Below are positions 37,142 through 47,635 of a stretch of 64,000 nt of DNA, in pieces. Origin of the DNA: Punica granatum (lineage: Eukaryota; Streptophyta; Magnoliopsida; Myrtales; Lythraceae); assembly GCF_007655135.1 (NCBI RefSeq), contig NW_022204345.1, positions 1 to 64,000 on the forward strand. The letters are read 5' to 3'. The position numbers and the translations under genes were made by a program. The notes under the pieces were generated by a model. The model did not search any database. It saw only the letters and a list, made by a program, of their open reading frames with translations, and was not told the origin of the DNA. Numbering within the stretch: position 1 is the first letter of the stretch; the number at the start of each line of letters is the position of its first letter.

Positions 37142-37257
37142 GTGGTAGCGGAGCTCCCCTAATCTTTGTGGGACCTGTGAGAGACTTCTGAGTTTGATCG
37201 AGTGACTTGTGAGATTGATTTGAGTGGTTTGTCTACATCCATAAAAGTCAAGGAAAG

Positions 37258-39660
37258 ATGGAGGTAAGATCGAGTGGCTTCTCAGCCATGGCTCCACCAA
37301 TGTTTGATGGAGAAAACTATCAAGCCTGGGCTGTGAGGATGAAAGCTTATTCGGAGGGTTACCACTTGTGGGAAGTTGTGGAACAAGACTACAATGTTGA
37401 TCCTCTTCCTAACAATCCAACCATGAACCATATCAAGTATCATAAGGAAAGGACAATTAGGAAAGCAAAGGCCAAATCATGTTTGTATGCTGTTGTTTCC
37501 CCAACCATCTTTAGAAGAATCACGGCGTGTGACTCAGCCAAAGCTATATAAGACTTCCTTAAAGCCGAGTATAAAGGATCAAAAGCATGAAAATGCTGAA
37601 TCTGATAAGAGAGTTCGAGAGACGGCAGATGAAGGAGTCAGAGACCTCAAAGAGTATTCTGACAGATTGACTGACATTTTAGACAATGTGAGGATTCTAG
37701 GCATTGACCTCTAGGCTGGTGCAGAAGATCCTTGTCTCTCTACCTAAAAAATTTGAGGCGACCATTGCCTTTTTGGAGAACACCAAAGATTTGTTAACTA
37801 GTAGGCTGGCAGAGTTGCATAGTGCTTTGCAGGCACAATAGCAAAGGAGATTGGTGAGGCAAGAAGGAAGTGTAGAAGGGGCTTTGCAAGCCTAAGTCCA
37901 GCGGAGTTATGGTGGAAAAGGGAAGAAATGGAAAGGGAAGAAACGGAATGGCAGTGCATTTGAGGTTGCTGTGAGTGAAGGAAATACAAATGCTTCAAGC
38001 AGCAACACAGGGGGAAGATTTCCTCCCAATCAGCATTGTGGAAGAAGGAACCATCCACACTACAATTCTTGGAGGAAGCCTGATATGAAGTGCAGAAGGT
38101 GTCACAAGCTGTGACATGTTGAAGCCATTTGTAAGGAGAAAGACACTCAGCATCAAGTTGAGGCACTATAGTCCAACAAGAGGTAGACCAATTATTTGTT
38201 GCTTCTGGTTTCACCTCTTGTGCTTCAATTGATAGTTAACTTGTTGATAGTGGTTGTACAACCCACATGACAAGTGATGAGAAGCTGTTAAGGGACCTTG
38301 AGAGGTCGGTAACAACAAGAGCCAGAATTGAAAATGGAAGGTATATCTTTGTGAAAGGGAAAGGAATAGTAGCCATTGAGAGCTACACAAGAGCAAAACT
38401 GATATATGAAGTTTTGTATGTTCTTGAGATTGATCAGAATTTACTTAGTGTTGGCCAACTTGTTGAAAAAGGTTCCAATAATATTCTAGAATCTAATGAT
38501 TATACAACTACTAATATACTGATAATTAATATAGCGATATATAATTTTGATCTATTTATCATTTAGATGTTTATGAATAATTAATATCTTAATTAGATAG
38601 TATATTAAGATTTTTTTTTCATATCATTTTTTTGAATTCAAATAATATTTTTTTTACAGTTTTTTTACTAAGCTAATTCCATTCCTTTTTTACTTTTCAT
38701 TTTATCACTACTCTTTTATTGCATGACTTTATGTCATCTATAACAAAGTCTAAATAGAATTAAATAAATAAATAGAATTTCATTTCATAATAATAATTTC
38801 TTAATTTAATAATTCGATTCGAATCTTCCAAAATTTAGAAAAAAGAAATTCTAATATATAGAATATAATGTATATGTATTAGAATTAGAATAATATGCAA
38901 TCCAGACCATACATAATGAATGAGACATTCTTCTGTTGTGATTCAGAGAAGAAAGGTGAGAGAAAGTGTCTGATCATTGATTCAATTGGTCAGGAGTTAC
39001 CCAGAATTAAGATGCATGGTAAAAGCTTCTCTTTGAATCCACTGGAGATGAAGCTTGATGAGCTAGTGGATGATCAACAAGTCAAAGGGACACAGTCACT
39101 TGCAGATATACACTAAAGATGCAATGTGGCTGTTCCGGAACCTGTAAGATATAAAGAAGCTCAGGGAGATCAAAGATGGATATAAAAGGAGCCATCCATG
39201 ATTGAGAAGAACCAGACTTGGGAGCTGGTGGAAAAGCCTTAAGACAGGAAGGCGATTGGAGTCAAGTGAGACTTCAGGACAAAACTAAATCTTGATGGCT
39301 TAGTGAAAAAAACCAAAGCCAAACTAATGGTGACCTTATTTTCTTAAATGGGGTCACTCAAGATGAGATTTATGTTGAGCAACTAAAAGTTTTTCGTGTA
39401 CCAACACAATTCAGCTAAATGGATGAACACTTGCTGAACTTAGGCTATGGAAAAAGCTTGAGTGAATCAACACTCCATGTTATACGGGTTTATTCTAAGA
39501 TGGACCAAACACTTCAAGGTCAAGTATTATTTTCTTCGAGAAGTACAACAAAGTGGAGAAGTGAAGCTAGTATATTGCAGAACAGAAGATTAGCTGACAG
39601 ATATTTTCACCAAGTCTTTTCAAGTTGGAAGGTTCGAGCAGTTTGAGGAAAGATTGAAGT
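37258..39660 (+). pseudogene. gag-protease-RT remnants of the RLP3 element
   Basis: Gag starts at the ATG at 37258 (motif MAPPMFDGENYQAWAVRM, UBN2 type) and stops at 37551. Frameshifted continuation reaches about 37810. A zinc knuckle remnant lies near 38030-38120. A protease-like piece with HMTSDEKLL and LLSVGQLVEKG follows at 38250-38480. After the AT-rich insert comes KSFSLNPLEMK (39020-39055), then directly MIEKNQTWELVEKP (RT start, 39190-39240) and short RT and RNase H scraps to 39660. Integrase is absent. Many stops are present. Confidence 0.8.
38490..38900. other. AT-rich insertion of unknown origin inside element 2
   Basis: About 400 bases of very AT-rich sequence separate protease codons that are contiguous in the related element at 45155-47630 (after VEKG). 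Its texture (poly-T runs, AAATAAATAAATAGAATTTC) resembles plastid intergenic DNA, but I cannot confirm this. I could not define a target duplication. Confidence 0.35.
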
Positions 39661-40369
39661 TTGCAGCAGCAGTGTCACAACCCGAAAATCCTACAAAGTT
39701 TCCTTTAGAGTATCACGATATCCATTTTACCAAATTTAAACCAGTTAAACAATTCCATAAACTCTCAACTACATCTATCCCAGCCAACCACGTCATATTT
39801 ATATCGAAAGAGCATATCACATCTTCAAAGTAACTTCTAGCATGTTTTTCAAAACCACCCATGAACAACTAAATAAAATTTTTCAGATCGTAACTATTCA
39901 CGAACATTCTATACATAGCTTAATACCTACTATTTATACAAGTCTAGCTACAAATTTTCCACGATGATCCCCGAAGTCCAAAAAGTCCTCCGATATAGCT
40001 AGTCTAGCCTCTAATTCATCTGTAACAAGAAATATGCAGGAGGTGAGTTGCATCTCAATGAGTTGCATTTCAATGAGTACTAAATTCCATAAGAAAATGA
40101 AGTATTAAATTCACATTCTATATCACTTTATATAACTCAACTCACCACCAAAATATTTAAATAACAACATATCTTACCTACATCAATTTTAGTACCAACA
40201 TCCAATTTAACATCAGTAAACTCAAATGAAATTTTTATTCAACAATTTAACAATCATAGAGGTCGCATTCCCTCGCAACAGAGTTATGACGGTACCGTAA
40301 CCCCGCACACCTCATCTCCAACTCCTCAAATTCATTACCACAAGCAGGGGCCGCCTATTATTCTCCGGC

Positions 40370-40665
40370 GGTAGGAGTCTAGTGTCCATTTTATATTCTA
40401 TCGGATCAGCGGTCTAGTGTCCTTGTTTATATCCCGTCGGATCAGCGGTCTAGCGTCCATTTTGTATCACGCCGGTTCAGTAGTCTAACATCCCTTTTAT
40501 ATCCCGCTGGATCAACGGTCTAGCATCCGTTTTTATATCCCGCCGGATCAACGATCTAGTGTCCATTTTGTATCCCGCCGGTTCAGCAGTCTAGAGTCCC
40601 TTTATATCCTGCTGGATCAGCGATCTAGCATCCATTTTTATATCGCGCCGGATCAGCGGTCTCAC
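40370..40665. repeat. Minisatellite of about 35-36 bp units in the solo LTR
   Basis: About eight diverged copies of a unit like TCTAGTGTCCATTTTATATC followed by CCGCCGGATCAGCGG, visible as repeated GGATCAGCGGTCTAG. Confidence 0.8.
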
Positions 40666-41837
40666 AGCCATCACAACAACAGTAACCACACTATATCGTA
40701 ATGATTGAATTTCACTTACCTTCATCTTAACAAATAAGCATCTAGATTCATGTATTCTCTTAATTTCATTAATCTTAACTCAATGCACTTTCATATATTT
40801 ACCCCGAATATAACCGCATTCTATTATGGAGTAGAGTATTCACCGAACTCCCAAAATTATCTTATTGAGTCGAGCCTTCAGGATGTATGGTCTCGGTCTC
40901 CTTGGCCCCTATTAAGTTCAAGCATAAAGGTTAGATTATATACCAAATAAGAGCATAAATATATGTCAGTTCAACTTGCTTGTTCCTTCATTTATGTAGC
41001 TATAATATAAGACTTTCATAATTAACAAGTTCTTTTACTTATCCCTTTCGGGTTCCGATTAACTCTTCAAATGGGGCACGATGCAAAATGATATGCATAT
41101 GTATTTCTCAAATCACATCAACTTAGGATATGTTGCAAATAATATCAAACGGATGACCGATTCAATTAGCCAAGTTCAAGCAGAGGGTACAAGTAATTCT
41201 AAGTACTTCCTTTATTATAAAATACTAATAAGCAAGAGCTTAGTCACTCAATCCACCACATAATATCACCATAGTGTATAATAAATTCCCAAATCAATTT
41301 CATACGCACATTGTTCTCAATCAGAGCAAGTCAAACTCAGCCAAAGAGTACATATATGCATTGGAGACATACTCAATTCAATCAAGAGATTCGCTTCCTG
41401 CCTCAAGACCGAACACTTCAATTCCCATTTATCCCCAACCCCACCAACCTCTACTCTAAAAAGGATTCGATCAGCCACAGAAAACATGAAACTCAATATT
41501 AAAGAATGAATAACCACGGAGAACAAAATTAAAGCCGAACTACTTAATTTGGCAATAGATAGAATCCTAGACCGATTAAAGCCGAACTACGTCTAAACTC
41601 AGTGAACAAGGGTGTCTAGGGTAGGGAATATCAACTTACAATCAAGAACTCCAATCTTGACCCTCTTCCTCTTCGACTTTGGTCACCTCAGATCGTCACT
41701 CTCTCTCTCGCTGTCTCTCTACTATCTTAAGTCCTGTTTTGCTCTGTTCTTTGTTGCCTGAACAGAACTAAAACTCAGCTAGAAGACTCCCCTGAACCTA
41801 TCCTTCCTCTTCTTCTTCTCCACTGTGTCCTCTCGAC

Positions 41838-41841
41838 TCAA

Positions 41842-41868
<27 letters not shown>
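41838..41868. repeat. (CT)n microsatellite in the solo LTR
   Basis: CT dinucleotide run followed by CCTTCGTCCTCC, possibly part of a transcribed leader of the original element. Confidence 0.7.
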
Positions 41869-41872
<4 letters not shown>

Positions 41873-42135
41873 TCCTTCGTCCTCCCCAGCCGGAAATAAA
41901 ACACAGAGAAAGAAGGAAAAGAAAGGAACAAATGAACTGAGATGCATGCGGTGGAAAAGGGTTGTTTAAAACACGTGGAGCCCATGCCAATTTATTCTTC
42001 CTCTTCTTTTTTTCCCTTCCTCCAGCCACATATCAGTATATTATATAATATATAAACATATGTAAATATATGTATATGCATGCATGTTGAAAATTAAGTG
42101 CCGGGTCTCACAAGCAGCTGATCCAAGGAGGAGTA

Positions 42136-42532
42136 TGTTGGATGTTGCCTCAGAGATGATGTTCTTTGTGTCTTTTGATGTCTTTGATTCGGTTTGGTCA
42201 AGTCCTATTTTTTAGGGATAACTAATTGTTGTTTTTTCTAAGATAAGTATGTTCTATTTGTTGCTGGTTTTGTGGACCAAACAGCCATTTAGTGGACTAA
42301 GTAGTTGGTCAGTGGACCAAGAAGTCGTTTAGTGGACTAAGTGGTTGGTTAGTGGACAAAACGGGCGCTGAGGTTGTTCAGCAGTTAGAAGTTATCAAGT
42401 CTATATATATATATGCAGTTCTGACGTATAAATTAAAAATGTTCCTTTCCCCAAAATTTCAGTTTTTCTCTGCAATTTTTTCTTTTTGTCCACTTATCTA
42501 CAATAGAGGTATCAGAGCAAAAATCAACAACA
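42136..42532 (+). repeat. 3' LTR of the RLP3 element
   Basis: Similar to 36758-37141 throughout, including the GTGGACTAAGT tandem repeats. It also has AGGTATCAGAGC at 42507-42518, the counterpart of the relic primer site in the 5' LTR. It ends directly at GTTAT. Confidence 0.75.
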
Positions 42533-43456
42533 GTTATACAGATGAAGAAAGGCGAGCTGTTTGTTATTATTAATAATCTCAGCGGGAAAGAAGAGGGCTC
42601 CTTGAAAACTAGAAGAAAGATCGAGATGTCTGATGATAAGTTCAGCAACCAAAGAGGAACCGTGGAACCTAAAGCATTGTCACTTAGGTCGAGAAACTCA
42701 AATGAAATGAATTTAACGTGCATGGTGGGAGCAACGTCTAGAAGAAAACAGCCCCCTAACCCCCAAAAACTGAAGAGAGTGCCCACCGACTGCAACCAAC
42801 CTTGGCCGTTCCTGACAGTAAGGTCAGACAGGTCAAGGCGTTTCAAAGAAGGAATGTCTGATAGCCACTCGAGGTTGTCGACTGATATGGCGCTGGAATT
42901 ATAGTTGTACCCGATAATGATATTGAGATCAAGATACTGCAGACTAGAAAGCTTTCCGAGGTGAAGCAGAACCTTCCCATAAAAACTTTCATTGGAGAGG
43001 TTAAGATAGACCAAATCTGAGAGGGAACCCAAGAATGCCGAAATTTCGGTGTACAAAAAGTTTTTCCAGCTTAGGTTGAGGTACCTTAAGTGCAGCAGCT
43101 CGATTAGAGAAAGATGTACCTGACCTGTCAAACTGCAGTCCCCGTACTCCAGTACCGGTTCAATCATCACGTCATAATGGATGTCAGACATAGCACATGG
43201 ACTTCGAAAGTCAAGTGTCAAGACGTGGCCTGTTCTCTTACTGCATCCGATTCCCATCCAAGAACAGCAATCATCCTCAGTCCATGATGAGAGGCAATCA
43301 GAGTTGTCGACTAAACCCAGCTTGAATTTCAGAAGAGCCTCCCTCTCGGCCTCGATGAGGGATTTATTTGGGAAACCAGCACAGGCAGCATACCCTCAAT
43401 GTCCCAATGACCACAAGTGAGAGTGCGAGCAGAGGCATTGAGATCGAAAATGACAT

Positions 43457-45154
43457 TTATGGTCAGCCCCAGGCGAGATCGATGTTTACCATATGTGCTT
43501 GTGCTCTCATATTTATAGCCGCGATGCAAATAATATTAGTAAGAGCAATAGTAGTACTACTGTAGTAATTTATGTAACATCAATAATAATTCTTTTTGCC
43601 GCTATATTATTAGCCTAACAGTGAATCTGCAAAATTTAATTTTTCTCAAATTATATTTCATATCAGTTTGTACATTCGTAAACTTTATATAGTAAAACTC
43701 ACTTGAGTAGGAATATATGCTTTTGAGTTAATGTAATGAAAATAGAAAAAAAAATTACTTGTTAATTATTGGAATTAAAAAGTACTTCAAAGATATAGCA
43801 AACGCGTTGTAAATACAATTTTTTATACGTATAGTAAAACTCACTTGAATAACCATAAATGTGCTTGAAGGAAAGACTTCATAGGGATTACCTTTCGTAG
43901 GAAAGAAGTGCCAGTATTCTAGTACCTCGACGTTACGGCATTAAGTCAATCACTAGCATCCATGAAGGAATTACTTCTTTAAGTTCTAGTCTTCTTTATT
44001 TTTTGGGCATATCCTTGCACGCCTTCACACAAATTTCACACAGCAATCCTTGCCCATCGTTTGATGTTTTACCCAACTCCGCGTATTATGGGATGGAGTT
44101 GTTAACCCCATAAATCAACCTTATCCTTGAGGTGTTTGTCCTACAATTGCAGAAGCATTACCTTATCTTAAAATTAAAAGAAAGAAAATTTGGGGGATTG
44201 ACTTACTGTAGACTTGTTCACATCCTAAAATCAATTTTGTCCAAGTAACATAACTGCGACACAATACACACCACAGAGGGGAGATTGCTGGATACTGAGG
44301 TGGACTATGGAATCACAGTATACACAATGTAAAAATGCTTATATGTTATTAGTTCGTTGGAGAAACAGCACAATCAAACCCCAAGTCGGATGAGAGCAAC
44401 AAATATTTAATTCCCAGATAAATGTTTCTATATGATTCTATCTGGTGATTCTGGTGGCCCATCTGTTACGGCAAAATGAATAGGATCACAATCCCGTGAC
44501 CCAATACTTAATTAATCTGAATGCCATTCCATCATGATGATGATCTGCATCCCAAATATAAAAGTGAAATGAAGTCGGCACGTACCCCCTAACCAGTTTC
44601 AAGTGGTCGAATTTCGCTAATCTGGCTCTACTTTTCCAATTTTGGCCAATATAAAATATTCAATTTGTTCAGTAATAAAAGTTTCTTCCAACTTGAGCCT
44701 GTAAGGTTATGAGCAGCAAAACACAGAAAGGAAATTCTGGCCTTCCACAAAGAAATGTAAAGCTTAAAAGTGAGCAGAATTTCTTAAATCTGATCAAAAA
44801 CATTCACACTCAGGCCTTAAAATGCTTTAATTTAATAGAAGGATCAACCTGATACCTCAAACCGCAATTCATTGGGAAGAGTTATCCTTCAAAGTTCAAC
44901 CTGAATGTGGTGTCGTGTTAATTTCTGGTGATCAAGTTTCGAGATAAGGCCAATTCTGCTGAATATAGATTATTATTCCTTTCCAAAACGATCTTCTGCG
45001 GCGCATAATGATAGATGATTGGATTTTCTTTCTCCTGTGAGACCTTTCTGACTTCATGAAGGGCTGCCATCTTGACCTCGATGCTGGTTAACATCGATGG
45101 ATTCAATTTTCCTTTGGGAAAATTCAGAAGTACTGATAGCGGAAAATGTGTAAA
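43457..45154. other. RLP3 upstream flank
   Basis: No gene supported. The stretch includes the minus-strand RLP3 promoter region, similar to 51464-51640, and the duplicated block 44330-44860. The minus-strand frame at 44918-45205 crosses the LTR border at 45155; its part outside the LTR (KMAALHEVRKVSQEKENPII) is not recognised. Confidence 0.4.
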
Positions 45155-45449
45155 TGTTGGAGATAAATGCATCAGAGCTGTTGTGTTGTGTTTCTTTTTG
45201 GTCAAATGTCAGTTTTGTTTGTTTCCTTAGTTGCTATTTTTAAGGATTCAATTAGCATTTGTTTAGGAGTTTTTTGCACGTTAAGTGCAGTTATGGTCAT
45301 GTTGTATTTAAGCTTTCTACAGGAGTCCAGTGGTGATAAGAAAATGAAGTTTTCTTCTCTCTCACAGTTATCCTTTGTTCTCCTCTCCCTCTATGTGTGT
45401 AAGTGATTTTGAGAAACACTAAGAGAGTGAGAGTTTGAGAGATTTAACA
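45155..45449 (+). repeat. 5' LTR of the compact copia element
   Basis: 295 bp, followed by one G and the primer site. Its sequence is unlike the LTRs of the element in RLP3, although the internal regions are related. Confidence 0.9.
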
Positions 45450-45550
45450 GTGGTATCAGAGCACCCTTGATCTTAAGGGACCTGTGTGGGTGAAAGACTT
45501 GTGAGGTTGATCGAGTGTTTTTGACTGCATCCATAGAAGTTCAAGGCAAG

Positions 45551-47278
45551 ATGGAGGCAGGTTCGAGTGGATTCTCTGCCATGGCACCACCAATGTTCGA
45601 TGGGGAGAATTATCAAGCATGGGCTATTAAAATGACAGCTTTTATGGAAGGTTGTGATTTGTGGGAAGCGGTGGAAGAAGACTACGAGGTGGCTCCCCTT
45701 CCTAACAATCCAACCATGGCTCAGATCAAGCTGCACAAGGAGAAGAAGACCAGGAAGGCAAAGGCAAAATCGTGTCTTTATGCTGCTGTGTCACCCACCG
45801 TTTTCACCAGAATCATGAGGCTTGAGTCAGCAAAAGCTATTTGGGATTACTTGAAGGAAGAATATGAAGGAGATGAGAAGATTAGAGGTATGAAAGTGTT
45901 AAATTTGTTGAGAGAATTTGAAAGGCTTCAGATGAAAGAGAGAGAGACCGTGAAGGATTTTGCTGATAAGCTTGTGGAGATTGCTAACAAGATTAGAGTG
46001 CTGGGAACTGATATGAAGGATGATAGGCTAGTGCAAAAAATTTTGGTTTCTGTACCAGAAAGGTTCGAGGCAACTATTGCTTCATTGGAGAACACTAAGG
46101 AACTTTCAAACATCAAACTTGCTTAAGTTCTTAGTGCTTTGCAGGCTCAAGAGCAGATAAGTATGATGAGAAGAAAAGGGATTGCTGAAGAAGGAATGGT
46201 TGAAAGAGCTTTGCAAGCCAAAATACAGCAAAGTTTTGGTGGAAAAGGAAAGAAGTTATATGGCAATGCTTATGAAATTGTTGCAGCAGAAAGATCGAAT
46301 AGCAACCAAGGGGGAAATCATCCTCCTTGTCAGCATTGTGGAAGGAGAAATCATCCACACTATAAATGTTGGAGGAAGCCGGACATGAGATGTAGGAAGT
46401 GTCAAAAGTTGGGGCATGCTGAGATCATCTGCAAGGAGGAGGAGACTCGGCAGCAAGGTGAGGCACAAACTGCAGTTGAAGAAGAGGTAGAACAACTCTT
46501 TGTTGCTTCTTGTTTTAGCTCAAGTGTTTCAGATGGTTGTTGGCTTGTTGATAGTGGTTGTACTAACCACATGACAAGTGATGAGAAGCTCTTTAGGGAG
46601 CTTGATAGATCAATAACAGAAAGAGTAAGAATTGGGAATGGAGAGTATTTGGCAGTGAAGGGTAAAGGAACTGTCCAAATAGAAAGTTGTGTTGGTACAA
46701 AACTGATATCTGAGGTTTTGTATGTTCTTAAAATTGCTCAAAGTTTGTTGAGTGTTGGTCAGCTTGTAGAGAAAGGATACAAGGTGATGTTTGAGGAGAA
46801 AAATTGTTTGATTTTTGATTCAAAGGGTCATAAGTTATTTGAAATTCCAATGAAGAATAAGTCTTTTTCTTTGGATCCACTGAAGATGAAGTCTAAGGTG
46901 GATGATGATCAATCTGTGAAAGGGAGAAGGTCCATTGCAGACAAAAGTTGGAGTTGCAAAGTTGCTATTTTAGAATCTGCAGGATGTGAAGAAGGCAAAG
47001 CCCATCTAAAAAGGATAGATAAAATGAAGGAGGAGTTGGCTTTTATAGAGCCCAAGACAAAACTCGTTCTTGATGGCTCTATGAACAAACAGGAGGAGAA
47101 AGTCTATGGATTGAAGGAGACTCCTAGAGCATGCAATGGTGTTCAGATTGTGGAAGAAGGAAGCACTGATGTGTTCGTGAACGATCAAGCAAACTGGAGA
47201 AGTGAAGCTAGTGCATTGCAGAACAAAAAACCAATTTGCAGATATCTTCACCAAGTTCTTTCTGATTGGAATGTTTGA
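45551..47278 (+). pseudogene. gag-protease frame of the compact element, one in-frame stop
   Basis: From the ATG at 45551 a single frame of 576 codons runs to TGA at 47278, broken only by TAA at 46124-46126 (codon 192). Gag has MAPPMFDGENYQAWAIKM and the UBN2 helices. A two-part zinc knuckle follows (CQHCGRRNHPHYKC, then CRKCQKLGHAEIIC), then the protease region with WLVDSGCTNHMTSDEKLF and LLSVGQLVEKGY. After FSLDPLKMK the frame passes directly to RT scraps (KMKEELAFIE, VYGLKETPRA) and an RNase H tail. The usual end of the copia protein (LREKIGLCNSY) lies just downstream in another frame. The stop is likely a GAA-to-TAA change. The long surviving frame suggests fairly recent constraint or activity. 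Confidence 0.85.
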
Positions 47279-47330
47279 GTTTCTAAGGGAGAAGATTGGT
47301 TTGTGCAACAGCTACTGATCCAAGGAGGAG

Positions 47331-47630
47331 TGTTGGAGATAAATGCATCAGAGCTGTTGTGTTGTTTTTCTTTTTGGTCAAATGTCAGTCTTGTTTGTTT
47401 CCTTAGTTGCTATTTTTAAGGATTCAGTTAGCATATGTTTAGGAGTTTTTGTTTTTGCACGTTAAGTGCAGTTATGGTCATGTTGTATTTAAGCTTTCTA
47501 CCGGAGTCCAGTGGTGATAAGAAAATGAAGTTTTCTTCTCTCTCACAGTTATCCTTTGTTCTCCTCTCCCTCTATGTGTGTAAGTGATTTTGAGAAACAC
47601 TAAGAGAGTGAGAGTTTGAGAGATTTAACA
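47331..47630 (+). repeat. 3' LTR of the compact copia element
   Basis: 300 bp, preceded by a purine-rich tract and followed by GTAAA. Apart from a 5-bp insertion it differs from the 5' LTR at only a few positions. Confidence 0.9.
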
Positions 47631-47635
47631 GTAAA

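Larger units (their letters stand above)
39673..42112. mobile_element. Probable solo LTR of a long-LTR (Ty3/gypsy-like) element
   Basis: A 2440-bp segment starting TGTCACAACCCG and ending CGGGTCTCACA. It is flanked by AGCAG on both sides (39668-39672 and 42113-42117) and interrupts the end of the element-2 coding region: the GCAGCAGCAG before it continues as CAGCTGATCC after it. TGTCAC...GTGACA-type ends are common for plant gypsy LTRs. No gag, pol, primer site or polypurine tract was found inside. A non-autonomous element without coding capacity is the alternative. Confidence 0.65.
36758..42532 (+). mobile_element. Decayed copia-type element (gag-protease, integrase-less) inside RLP3
   Basis: The LTRs 36758-37141 (384 bp) and 42136-42532 (397 bp) are clearly similar but diverged. 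The left one starts TATTCGATG where the right starts TGTTGGATG. Target duplication GTTAT is at 36753-36757 and 42533-42537. A candidate primer site TGGTAGCGGAGC lies at 37143-37154, and a polypurine tract CCAAGGAGGAG lies before 42136. Inside are broken gag, zinc knuckle, protease and short RT/RNase H remnants, an AT-rich insert (about 38490-38900) and a long TG...CA insertion (39673-42112). It is older than the RLP1 element, judging by LTR divergence. Confidence 0.85.
34875..43456 (-). pseudogene. RLP3: receptor-like protein pseudogene split by a nested retroelement
   Basis: The N-terminal part (43456-42533) aligns with RLP4 from the start codon. It has lost the first LRRNT Cys codon (GATGAGGG where RLP4 has GATGCAGG) and has an extra C in the signal-peptide coding region near 43394, among other shifts. 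The C-terminal part (36757-34875) holds LRR fragments at 36821-36543, 36093-35578, 35660-35325 and 35192-34980, separated by frameshifts, ending in the transmembrane region ([19 protein letters not shown]). Between them lies a retroelement (36758-42532) flanked by GTTAT. It is the closest relative of RLP4 in the window and is clearly non-functional. Confidence 0.9.
34093..44890. repeat. RLP duplication unit A (with nested insertions)
   Basis: Unit A (34093-44890, less the 5.8-kb insert) and unit B (47866-54480) share, in the same order, the RLP 3' flank, the RLP gene and its 5' flank. The 5' flank includes a block at 44330-44860 that matches 53245-53755 (for example AGTTCGTTGGAGAAACAGC against AGTTCGTCGGAGAAACAGC). 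This is a segmental duplication of roughly 5 kb. Confidence 0.75.
45155..47630 (+). mobile_element. Compact non-autonomous copia element (gag-protease only)
   Basis: LTRs 45155-45449 (295 bp) and 47331-47630 (300 bp) start TGTTGGAGATAAATGC and end GATTTAACA. The length difference is one 5-bp indel in a T-rich run. The target duplication GTAAA is at 45150-45154 and 47631-47635. Primer site TGGTATCAGAGC is at 45451-45462, and a polypurine tract AAGGAGGAG precedes 47331. The 2476-bp element encodes gag, zinc knuckle and a protease-like domain, then only scraps of RT and RNase H. Movement would depend on enzymes supplied by other elements. Confidence 0.93.

Noticed and set aside
40370..40665. CRISPR-like regular repeat array
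   Set aside because: Units are contiguous diverged tandem repeats without unique spacers, in a plant LTR.
42542..43420. Plus-strand frames in the RLP3 N-terminal region
   Set aside because: Antisense shadows of the RLP pseudogene.
44918..45205. 95-codon minus-strand frame
   Set aside because: It crosses the LTR boundary at 45155 and its outer part is not recognisable.
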